A stretch of 64,000 nt of DNA from Glaciimonas sp. CA11.2 (GTDB lineage: Bacteria > Pseudomonadota > Gammaproteobacteria > Burkholderiales > Burkholderiaceae_D), in the NCBI RefSeq assembly GCF_034314045.1, contig NZ_JAVIWL010000002.1, forward strand, positions 1-64,000. The letters run 5' to 3'. The position numbers and the translations under genes are program-made. Of this stretch, positions 19,530 through 26,269 are shown one piece after another. Each line of letters starts with the position of its first letter. Position 1 is the stretch's first letter. The notes beneath the pieces were generated by a model that did not search any database, had not been told where the DNA came from, and saw only the letters and a program-made list of their open reading frames with translations.

Positions 19530-20138
19530 TCACACAGGTTCGAAGGGCGTCAAAAATGATAACGGTTCCAGCATTAACTGCGGTGCTGTTAATCGCCCTT
19601 GATGCAATAAGTGATACACGGTTGCACGCACCAAGGTCGGGTCACCCACCACTAATTCACGTTCTATGCGGGACAACTGCATCGGTTCCGTTACACACCG
19701 CAGTACCGAACGGATGAGCGGTTCTGTAATCAATCGCTGACACGAAACGATGCTCACTATCATCAACTCCCAGTTGCTAACCCACATCCGTGCTGCAGCG
19801 AGTTCCGCCAACGGAATTGCACGCACTACTACGCTGGTATCACCGACCATCACCGATGAAGATGCATGCTCTTCGCCAACGATCAGAAACATTTCAGCAT
19901 CGGCTTGACGCACCCAATAATCAGCGACGCGATACTTGCCAGCAAAATCGATCATCGCAGGTCGCTCGCAAAACGTCTGCACGACAGGATCGGATTCCAG
20001 ACGCAACCATTGTTTAAAGGCATGCTCGCCAAAACACTGTAAGCGGCGACCCAGTTTCGGGCTGCACGCTTCGATCAAACGTTCGTCACGCGACCTTTTT
20101 GATAACATCGCAGAGCGATATCGCGAAAAATTGTCCAT
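19530..20138 (-). CDS. tnsA: TnsA-like endonuclease, possibly catalytically altered
   Basis: First gene of the transposition operon. The N-terminal half resembles the TnsA endonuclease domain: FGEHAFKQWLRLESDPVVQT, FCERPAMIDFAGKYRVADYW, with D in ADYWV. TnsA cuts the 5' strands so that transposition is cut-and-paste. In classical TnsA the D is followed about 16 residues later by Q/E-x-K. Here the corresponding segment reads FLIVGEEHASS, without the lysine. The C-terminal half (about 110-202) looks like a winged-helix/TnsC-binding domain. If the nuclease is dead, the element would form cointegrates. Family assignment is moderately sure, loss of activity is a guess. Confidence 0.65.
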   Translation of the reverse strand: MDNFSRYRSAMLSKRSRDERLIEACSPKLGRRLQCFGEHAFKQWLRLESDPVVQTFCERPAMIDFAGKYRVADYWVRQADAEMFLIVGEEHASSSVMVGDTSVVVRAIPLAELAAARMWVSNWELMIVSIVSCQRLITEPLIRSVLRCVTEPMQLSRIERELVVGDPTLVRATVYHLLHQGRLTAPQLMLEPLSFLTPFEPV

Positions 20139-20169
20139 GAATTCAACAGCATAGAATACTTTTTAGGCT

Positions 20170-20497
20170 TTTCAAGCTGCGTAAGGACAGATTTACTTTC
20201 TCATGCTGCCAAAGGACAAATTTGCCCACACAATTTAAAAAGTAAATTTGTCCAAATGTGTGAGTACTCTCCTATGAAAGCAGGGTGAAAAATTTGGACG
20301 AATTTACTGTTGTCTACGCAGGAGGACTGGTAAAAAGGCTGGGGTTTTAGGGAGCCGCTCGGCGTAAGCCCGTCCAAAAATTACGTTATTTGTGTTGAAT
20401 ACTGCAGCCCTTTTAACAGCCCCCTTTCTGATGCTTAAAAAACCATGATTTGGATGAATTTACCGTCACAATTTGGACAAATTTGCTTTCGTCTACG
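20170..20497 (-). repeat. Right end of Tn7-like transposon, with two nested terminus-like sequences
   Basis: Reading inward from 20497, the perfect inverted repeat (20457-20497) is followed by a 138-bp spacer. A second terminus-like sequence then begins at 20318 (CGTAGACAACAGTAAATTCG) and runs into further TTTGTCC motifs (near 20200-20260). Only the outer one matches the left end perfectly. The inner one shares CGTAGAC and TAAATTCGTCCAAAT. Confidence 0.65.
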
Positions 20498-20498
20498 A

Positions 20499-20648
20499 GA
20501 GTCCAGTTAAAACCGGAGGCAGTCGCCATGACCATCGTCAATTCATGCCTCGATGATCGCCCGCATGACAATCTCCACAGTGGATCGTGAGGCAACAAAT
20601 ATATCGCTAAAGCTTTTTTATCGGCTGCCTCCGGTTTTAACTGCACTC
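20499..20648. mobile_element. 150-bp MITE-like element with 24-bp terminal inverted repeats
   Basis: The ends are inverted copies of GAG-T-NCAGTTAAAACCGGAGGCAG (23 of 24 positions identical), enclosing about 100 bp with no gene. A truncated relative occurs at 7389-7484, next to another mobile element. Small size, terminal repeats, lack of coding capacity and more than one copy fit a non-autonomous transposable element. The left tip touches the Tn7-like right end (20497). No clear target duplication is seen. Confidence 0.65.
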
Positions 20649-20654
20649 TATAAA

Positions 20655-20897
20655 TCAGTTTTTTGGTTGTGAATCTGAGCGCCAAACGAGAAGCATATGG
20701 TTCATCCATTCGGTGCCGACACGGTCAACCGCATAGGCGATGGAGTCGCTGGGAGCGAGTTCCCGCATACGACCGGAAGCGAGAGCTACGTACAGCACTT
20801 CACCCGTTGAAAGGACACCCACGCGGTCATATTTTCCCAACCAGGCTTCGCGCGCGATTTCGTCCAGGTATTCTAGTGATGATATTTGCGAACTCAT
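20655..20897 (-). CDS. Small hypothetical protein (80 aa)
   Basis: An open frame of 80 codons follows the neighbouring 62-aa gene by 13 bases on the same strand, and its start ATG is preceded by GAGGAAAATAA. The composition (EIAREAWLGKYDRVGVLSTG, then YAVDRVGTEWMNHMLLVWR) looks like a soluble folded protein, but I do not recognise the family. It lies last in a run of co-oriented small genes downstream of vapBC and may be a stability-related accessory. Its 3' end abuts the MITE-like element. Confidence 0.5.
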   Translation of the reverse strand: MSSQISSLEYLDEIAREAWLGKYDRVGVLSTGEVLYVALASGRMRELAPSDSIAYAVDRVGTEWMNHMLLVWRSDSQPKN

Positions 20898-20910
20898 TTA
20901 TTTTCCTCGG

Positions 20911-21099
20911 TTAGCGATGTGAGAGTTGTTTCGGCCAATCGCGGACGTTAGCGAGCGAATTATCCCCGTCCGACGAGTGCGCGCCGAGCGACTTCAACTC
21001 ATCTATGATCGATTCCAATTTCGGCCAGTGCTTGCCCGCTTGTTCGTGTAGCACACGAATCCGGTTGTCACGATCATCTTGAGTCTTGATATTTGCCAT
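20911..21099 (-). CDS. Small hypothetical protein (62 aa)
   Basis: Starts MANIKTQDDRDNRIRVLHEQ after an AAAGGAAAA ribosome-binding site. The open frame extends upstream to 21237, but that extension reads through a spacer and is not convincing. The protein is charged and helical with no membrane segment, and I do not recognise a family. It lies 52 bases downstream of vapC and 13 bases upstream of the 80-aa gene. Confidence 0.5.
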   Translation of the reverse strand: MANIKTQDDRDNRIRVLHEQAGKHWPKLESIIDELKSLGAHSSDGDNSLANVRDWPKQLSHR

Positions 21100-21151
21100 G
21101 ATTTTATTTTCCTTTGCTGTATGTCGACGAGTTGTGAAGACAGAGTTTTCC

Positions 21152-21565
21152 TTAGTGAACCCAATCTTCATAAGACAGACCAGGAACGCGACTAAATTCA
21201 CGCACATTGTTTGTGACCAGCACACAATCCGCAGCAATCGCGTGACCGGCTATAGCGGTATCATTTTCGCCGATTACGGATCCTGCCTTGGTGAGTTGAA
21301 TCTTCACCTCTACCGTCGTGTCAACAGCGGCCTGGTCCCACGGCAAGATCTCATCGAGACGCTTCACGAATTCGTCAACCAGCGTTTTATGCTTGGGCGA
21401 TGCCTTCTTGCCGATTTGCCCGTAACGCATTTCGGCGTAGGTAATGGCAGAAATGACGATCCGATTATTTTGCGCAACCTCTTCGGCTAATCGCTGCAAA
21501 ACAGACACTGGGTGCTCGCGCATGATAAAAGAGCAAATGCAGGTATCCAGCATGAACGTGGTCAC
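21152..21565 (-). CDS. vapC: VapC-type PIN-domain ribonuclease toxin
   Basis: PIN-domain toxin of a type II toxin-antitoxin pair; VapC enzymes cleave tRNA or rRNA. The acidic site is visible: MLDTCICS at the N-terminus (D6), SAITYAEMRYG (E), and GENDTAIAGHAIAADCVLVTNN with the clustered acids. Length (137) is normal. Its start overlaps the vapB stop by four bases (ATGA), as is usual for the operon. All catalytic acids are present, so it is probably active. Confidence 0.9.
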   Translation of the reverse strand: MTTFMLDTCICSFIMREHPVSVLQRLAEEVAQNNRIVISAITYAEMRYGQIGKKASPKHKTLVDEFVKRLDEILPWDQAAVDTTVEVKIQLTKAGSVIGENDTAIAGHAIAADCVLVTNNVREFSRVPGLSYEDWVH

Positions 21566-21792
21566 AGATTAAACCTACCTTCATCGCTAATAATGCTCTG
21601 ACGTTCTTGCAGAAAGTCCACATCTGCCTTGGGCAATTCAACCAGCGATAGCCAACTCGGGCGCACAGGGCGAAGAGTGATGGTGTCACCGCTGCGCGTA
21701 ATTTCCAGCTCCCCTACATTCTCGTAAGACATGTCCGTGGGGAGGCGAATTGCTTGATTCTTACCGTTTTTGAAAATGGAGACAGTACGCAT
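21562..21792 (-). CDS. vapB: VapB-type antitoxin (AbrB/SpoVT fold)
   Basis: The short protein (76 aa) begins with a swapped-hairpin DNA-binding domain, MRTVSIFKNGKNQAIRLPTD, typical of VapB. The C-terminal tail (VDFLQERQSIISDEGRFNL) should wrap the toxin. TAGGAGTGAG precedes the ATG. The upstream AT-rich region holds ACATATG and GCATATGC half-sites that may be the autoregulatory operator. Translationally coupled to vapC. Confidence 0.9.
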   Translation of the reverse strand: MRTVSIFKNGKNQAIRLPTDMSYENVGELEITRSGDTITLRPVRPSWLSLVELPKADVDFLQERQSIISDEGRFNL

Positions 21793-21877
21793 AATCTCAC
21801 TCCTACTATGGTTAACATCTTCAATGTAGCAGTCCCTACAGGCATATGCAAGACATATGTTTTTATGGTCATCGCGA

Positions 21878-22765
21878 CTAACGTCGTTTAATTAATCCCC
21901 CAGCGCGCACTTTGCGCGATACCGAGGAGGCAGCATCATTGGCCGGACGCACGGTCATAGCCGCGGCTTCCAGTTGCAAGCAGCGCTGGCGTGATGCTGC
22001 CAGCGACTCTTCCACAGCACCCAGGCGCCCACGCACACCCGCGAGCTCGGCATCGAGCGCAGAAGCGCGCTGGCGATACGTCACGACGCTCGATTTGTTT
22101 TCAGCGTCGACCCGATCAAATTCCGCTTTCCAGTGGCGCGACTCAATGCGTGCTTCATCAATCTGCAGTAAAGCATGCTTGCGAACACCATCAAGCTCGG
22201 TGATCCGTGCAGCATATTCCGTTTCTTTCCGTGCGAAATCGGTACTCAGTGCGCTGATGCGCTCATCGCGCGCGAGTAGCTGGCCAGCGTGACGTTCCTC
22301 GATCGCGGCCGCGGTGGTGCGCATTTCAGTCAGTGACTCTTCCAGGCGCCGGATTGCTTCGCGGGCGACGTCGCATTCATGCTCCACCTGTTCAGTGCGC
22401 TGATTGGCTTTTGTGATCTGCGCGGCGGCCATCGCCACTTTTTGTTCTGCGGCGGTGACCAGGCCTTGATTTTCTGCGCGTTCGGTGTTTAAGTTCTCTG
22501 CCGCTGATTCACAGGCTTTGATCCACATCGCGCGGGCCAGGGCAGCGACTTCGTCTGGAAGGCCGGATACCACCAGTTTTTCCTGCTTTAACGCGAGGAG
22601 CTCCTGGAACCAGGCGTTGATGTCGCCCTGGACATCCGTATCAGAACCCTGTTTTTTGCCCTGGTTCGCCAGGGTCCATTCCCGTACGCTGGCGATCGAG
22701 GGCTTCTTGCCTGCGATCGCGATCGCGTCGCAGGCGGCATAGGTGAGGGTGCGACGGTCGCTCAT
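21878..22765 (-). CDS. kfrA: KfrA-like plasmid DNA-binding coiled-coil protein
   Basis: N-terminal KfrA DNA-binding domain (about residues 1-70: YAACDAIAIAGKKPSIASVR, then DVQGDINAWFQELLALKQE), followed by a long alanine- and glutamate-rich coiled coil (about 85-265). KfrA proteins of IncP, IncU and related plasmids autoregulate and assist segregation by forming filament-like scaffolds. Length (295) fits. Inverted repeats at 23068-23104 in the upstream region are candidate operators. Confidence 0.85.
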   Translation of the reverse strand: MSDRRTLTYAACDAIAIAGKKPSIASVREWTLANQGKKQGSDTDVQGDINAWFQELLALKQEKLVVSGLPDEVAALARAMWIKACESAAENLNTERAENQGLVTAAEQKVAMAAAQITKANQRTEQVEHECDVAREAIRRLEESLTEMRTTAAAIEERHAGQLLARDERISALSTDFARKETEYAARITELDGVRKHALLQIDEARIESRHWKAEFDRVDAENKSSVVTYRQRASALDAELAGVRGRLGAVEESLAASRQRCLQLEAAAMTVRPANDAASSVSRKVRAGGLIKRR

Positions 22766-23197
22766 GGCAACTCCTTATTCTGAAGCAGGTAGCAGCGTGC
22801 TGACACGCTATCCCTAAAGTGCGACTGGCCACCGACCAAATTGGTTTTATTCAGATCCTCGACCATGGCCATAACGTTTGTCTTGCCATTTTCGCAAGAA
22901 GCCTGGTTGGCGAACTGCTGCATAGAAATTTGTGGATCTCACGAATTTCCGCCCAAGTACGTTGCAACGATCAGAACCAGGCATTTTGGCTTCTCCAGAG
23001 GAGGGAAAACGCAGTTTAAGGGCGCCAGCGGCTACATTATGGCATTAATCGCGCCATTAGTAAAAATAATGACGTCATAATAAAATCATAATTATGACGT
23101 TAATAGTCTCTCATTCGACATTATGTTATATATTGTCGAATTAGGTGGCGGAGTGATAAAATGCCTGTATGGAGACTTTATATAGTGTGGAACATTG
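22766..23197. other. Divergent intergenic region between kfrA and integrase
   Basis: No gene is supported. The right part (about 23030-23195) is AT-rich and carries the inverted repeat listed separately at 23068-23104. It probably holds the promoters of kfrA and of the tyrosine recombinase. Confidence 0.5.
23068..23104. promoter_or_regulatory. Inverted repeat, candidate operator
   Basis: ACGTCATAAT and ATTATGACGT (23072-23081 and 23091-23100) form a perfect 10-bp inverted repeat separated by nine bases, and the left arm contains the palindrome TGACGTCA. It sits between kfrA and the divergent integrase gene, as an autoregulatory site would. Confidence 0.55.
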
Positions 23198-24379
23198 ATG
23201 ATTACCTTTGACCTGATCGATCTGACACCCGCGCCAGGACTGGCGCCGCCGGTGTTGGACGACACCTCAGAAAAAAATGAAATGTTCCACGGGCCGGCGC
23301 CGGACGCGATTACCGCGGCCCGTACCGATGCCGAAATCGCCAAAGAATTCCTGGGGCGTGGCGAGTTGTCGGCCGCCAGTCTGGCCAATACTCAGAAAGA
23401 ACTGTTCCGCTTTCTGACCTGGTGTCGGGAAGAGGTCAATAAGCCGCTGCGGGCGTTGCGTGTGGCCGATCTGAACGCTTATAAAGCATTTTTGAAACAC
23501 CCTCCTCCCGACTGGGTGTCGACGACCCGCTGGCCGCGCAGCGACGCGCGCTACCGGCCGTTTAGCGGGCAGCTGGCGGACGGCTCACGGCGCCAGGCGT
23601 TAGTCGCCGTCAAGGGCTTGCTGGCCTACGCCGAGAAAAGCGGCTACCTGCGGCGTGACCCCGGAGCGCTGGTCAAAAACATCAAGGCGCAGTCTGGCGC
23701 AAGGATTACCCGGTATTTGCACCAGGAGGCCATTGCGCTCGCACTGGCGACGATTGCGGCCCGGGTGCCTGGCTGTGAGTCGGAAATCAAACGGCAAGCG
23801 CTGGATCGCTTCCTGCTGACCGCTTACGCCTCAACTGGTGCACGGCTCTCGGAAATCGTTGGAGCGACGATGGGGGCGATCTATAACGAAGGGGATGGAC
23901 GCTGGTGGCTGGATGTCGTTGGAAAAGGTAACAAATTGCGCCGGCTGCCGGTGTCAATCGGATTGCTGGAGGTGTTCAGGGCGTATCGAGTGGCATTTGG
24001 GCTGACGCCGCAGACTAACCGGACCGATGCGACGCCGCTGGTGTTATCGATCAGGCGCAAAGATTTGTCTGGTGTGACGAACGAGACTGCCGGTAATGCA
24101 TTGAAGGGGATTTTTGCTGAGGCGGCAAACGCCGCTGAAGAGGATGGGGATCTTGATACCGCTGCAACGCTGAGAAACGCGTCGGCGCACTGGTTGCGGC
24201 ACAGCATGTTGACTAATCACGCGAATAACGGGGTGCAGTTAAAGACCCTGCAGGACACCGCAGGGCATGCGAATATTGCGACCACGGCGCGCTATCTGCA
24301 CAAAAGTGATCACGAGCGGCATGATGAGATCATGATCTCAACGAACAATCAGACTGCGATCCCAGAGGTTAAAAAATAA
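23198..24379 (+). CDS. Tyrosine site-specific recombinase/integrase
   Basis: Phage-integrase family recombinase. A core-binding SAM-like domain (about 45-150) precedes the catalytic domain, which shows Arg in STGARLSEIVG, Lys in GKGNKLRRLPV, HWLRHSMLTNH (His-x-x-Arg), the later His in GHANIATT and Tyr in ARYLHKSD. All are intact. The ATG at 23198 follows a TTG at 23195, and the start could be either. It is divergent from kfrA and probably acts in plasmid dimer resolution or integration of a gene cassette; no attachment site was identified. Confidence 0.88.
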   Translation: MITFDLIDLTPAPGLAPPVLDDTSEKNEMFHGPAPDAITAARTDAEIAKEFLGRGELSAASLANTQKELFRFLTWCREEVNKPLRALRVADLNAYKAFLKHPPPDWVSTTRWPRSDARYRPFSGQLADGSRRQALVAVKGLLAYAEKSGYLRRDPGALVKNIKAQSGARITRYLHQEAIALALATIAARVPGCESEIKRQALDRFLLTAYASTGARLSEIVGATMGAIYNEGDGRWWLDVVGKGNKLRRLPVSIGLLEVFRAYRVAFGLTPQTNRTDATPLVLSIRRKDLSGVTNETAGNALKGIFAEAANAAEEDGDLDTAATLRNASAHWLRHSMLTNHANNGVQLKTLQDTAGHANIATTARYLHKSDHERHDEIMISTNNQTAIPEVKK

Positions 24380-24434
24380 TAGCCACTTTTTATCGATTAC
24401 TTACGATGCCACCCACGCGTTCGAAGTTTGCCTG

Positions 24435-24905
24435 TCAGACAAAAAGCCGCCGGTCCAGAAGAAATGGTTGCTTATCAAAGACACCGACAAGCCGCATATC
24501 GGGATGTGAGGGATTCAGTATCAGATTGTTGTCGCTTGGGCAGACTACCGATGGCACGCACATCGCGAGCTGCTTTCCTGCATTGAGCCAGCTTCTTGCA
24601 ATGTCGACGGTAGAAACAGGATCGCGGTCCAGCGCATCCCAGTCGGTGGGCAGTTCGGGAACGTAAGCAGTGGAAAAAATATCCTCTGGCACTTGTAATG
24701 TCACTAAAAAGAAGTTCGCAACGGGTAACAAACCGGATGCATGGACGCGTGCTTCAAGTACGGCTGTGGAGGCATGGCAGCACGTGTAGAGAGCCGCCAT
24801 ACCCCGCGGATTCCAGCGGCCACCGGCCAATGCTGCACCATTTCCGCTCAGATCATCTGCACGATATTTGCCTGGTTTTTCTTTTGCAAGACGAAACAAC
24901 TTCAT
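24435..24905 (-). CDS. RES-domain toxin (NAD+-degrading)
   Basis: RES-family toxin of the RES-Xre system; characterised members degrade NAD+ and stop growth. The N-terminal ADDLSGNGAALAGGRWNPRG followed by AALYTCCHASTAVLEARVH contains the conserved Arg, Tyr and Glu of the active site. Length (156) is normal. The start overlaps the antitoxin stop by four bases. No disruption is seen. Confidence 0.88.
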   Translation of the reverse strand: MKLFRLAKEKPGKYRADDLSGNGAALAGGRWNPRGMAALYTCCHASTAVLEARVHASGLLPVANFFLVTLQVPEDIFSTAYVPELPTDWDALDRDPVSTVDIARSWLNAGKQLAMCVPSVVCPSDNNLILNPSHPDMRLVGVFDKQPFLLDRRLFV

Positions 24906-25393
24906 ACACCGACGCCATGTTCGAGGCGGACCAGAACATCTCGCACGCGGTCAAAACCAGTCTGGGTGTCGAGCATGTCCAGCGGGCGTTCGCCGCGTAA
25001 CTCAACGCTTGCGAGCTGGAGCCATTTGGCGGCAAGCTTGCCATCTTCCAGGACATCCCTAGCCTGTTCGTAGATGAGAATGGTGCGCGCAGCACGATCT
25101 GATTCGCTCGCACTCAGCCGCTCGCCAGAGGAAATTTTGCGGTTGATGGTACTGCTTGGAAGTCGTAAACTGGCGAGCAACGATTGCAATGGAATATTGA
25201 GCAGCTCGCTTGCGATACGACTGATAATAATGGCTTCCATGCCATCACGAATCTGGTGCGCCTGCCCGATTTGGTCCATGCCCATGAAAATTTCAAAATC
25301 ATTCTTTGCCGCGCCTGATCCATTCGTTCCAACGGGCGTTGCCTGGATGGATTTAGCTTTTCGCTGAGATTGCCGCGTTTCAGTAATGCTCAT
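24902..25393 (-). CDS. Xre/MbcA/ParS-type antitoxin of RES toxin
   Basis: Antitoxin with an Xre-like N-terminal domain (IPLQSLLASLRLPSSTINRK) and a C-terminal DUF2384/MbcA toxin-binding domain (ERAARTILIYEQARDVLEDG-like, ending LDTQTGFDRVRDVLVRLEHG). The frame is open to 25444, but a sigma70 promoter occupies that extension, so translation most likely starts at ATG 25393 (MSITETRQ) after AAGG. Cotranscribed and coupled with the RES toxin. Confidence 0.85.
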   Translation of the reverse strand: MSITETRQSQRKAKSIQATPVGTNGSGAAKNDFEIFMGMDQIGQAHQIRDGMEAIIISRIASELLNIPLQSLLASLRLPSSTINRKISSGERLSASESDRAARTILIYEQARDVLEDGKLAAKWLQLASVELRGERPLDMLDTQTGFDRVRDVLVRLEHGVGV

Positions 25394-25426
25394 GGCCTTA
25401 TCCCGAATGAGAGTTTGTATTGGCCC

Positions 25427-25469
25427 ATTATAGCAAAAAACCAAATGGGTATCAAACTCATCCCATTTG
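25427..25469 (-). promoter_or_regulatory. Sigma70 promoter and palindromic operator of RES-Xre operon
   Basis: On the reverse strand TTGATA (25450-25455) and TATAAT (25427-25432) are separated by exactly 17 bases, 33 bases before the antitoxin ATG. A perfect inverted repeat CAAATGGG-N12-CCCATTTG (25442-25469) overlaps the -35 element. This is the expected position for autorepression by the toxin-antitoxin complex. Confidence 0.8.
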
Positions 25470-25591
25470 ACTGACGTGTTGGCGCTTAATAGCTGTCAAT
25501 ATTATCGATGCTGTTTGCGCGCTGGGAATCGGAATGCTGTTTAATGTTCTGAAAAATGCCTGCCGGGTCCATGCACTTTAGCTTGGATCTA

Positions 25592-25775
25592 TCATCTTTC
25601 TGTTTCGCGTGCCGTGTCTGCCGCCATCGCCTGATAGCCAGCGTCCAGCGAGTCTTCTTTCAAGACATAGGGAGGTGCCAGCTTTCAGAAACTGACTGAT
25701 ATTGCCGCGTCCAATGACTTTATGCAGACCGGCATAGACGGCCTCATCAATAGTAATTGTCATTTTGCGATGCAT
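25592..25775 (-). pseudogene. Frameshifted antitoxin (MazE/CopG-like addiction module)
   Basis: Starts MHRKMTITIDEAVYAGLHKV after a strong AGGGGAAA ribosome-binding site, which resembles small ribbon-helix-helix antitoxins. After GNISQFL a one-base shift is needed to recover the family-like tail RPYVLKEDS-type sequence, seen here as PPYVLKEDSLDAGYQAMAAD, ending at 25592. The unshifted frame ends with an unrelated tail at 25578. No toxin gene follows within 300 bp. It is probably a dead relic of a PemK/MazF-type module. Confidence 0.6.
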
Positions 25776-26269
25776 AGTTTCCCCTATTCTGATATGAGTA
25801 CGTGTACATATTGCCCCTTTGCACACTCCGATACCTCCAGGATTGCACTTGATATTTTTCAACACAGTTTCCCTCCCGCACATAATCGTTTGGAAGGCTT
25901 GAATTCGCGGACGATTACAGCGACGATGACATCGGCAGCGATTCGTTCTATCAAGGAAGGAGTCACGTCCTCCAGTAATAAAAACAGGTGGTCTGCCAGC
26001 CACGTTTTTTTCCTGGCTGAACTTGATGTCATAAATTGTCTACGCGATGAGTAGACAATTGAGCTGGAGCCATTTCCGCAGCTTGATTTACATTGAGGAC
26101 CCCTTAAACGCACGCTCTATCTGGAAATGTGTCGTAGAGAAGGCTGCGGGTGGTTAAAGAGTTGTTTGTGATTTGCAGGACAATGCTATACGTGTTTTAG
26201 TGATCCTAATCAGCAACCGGCGCGAGGTTTATTGTTATCACGAGCTTTTTCCGCGCTGCAATGAGAAAC
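25776..26269. other. Region without a convincing gene
   Basis: Several short open frames overlap here, for example 25859-26113 on the reverse strand, but none has a recognisable domain or good start. A GTAC-GT-GTAC palindrome (about 25799-25808) lies upstream of the broken antitoxin and may be its operator. Confidence 0.4.

Larger units (their letters stand above)
15635..20497 (-). mobile_element. Compact Tn7-like transposon (tnsA-tnsB-tnsC-tniQ), no cargo
   Basis: The element is bounded by a perfect 41-bp inverted repeat (15635-15675 and 20457-20497) beginning CGTAGACGAAAGCAAATTTG. It contains four co-oriented genes for a TnsA-like nuclease, a DDE transposase (TnsB), an AAA+ regulator (TnsC/TniB) and a TniQ protein. 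Nearly all of the 4.86 kb is transposition genes plus ends. Sub-terminal copies of AAATTTGTCCAAAT on both sides are the probable TnsB-binding sites. No obvious 5-bp target duplication is visible. A second terminus-like sequence lies inside the right end (ending 20318), so the real right boundary is ambiguous. Confidence 0.8.

Noticed and set aside
15635..20497. CRISPR-associated transposon
   Set aside because: TnsB/TnsC/TniQ prompted a check, but there is no cas12k, no cascade genes and no CRISPR repeat array in or near the element.
25722..26113. Overlapping ORFs around the broken antitoxin
   Set aside because: No domain is recognisable; only the antitoxin start on the reverse strand is family-like.
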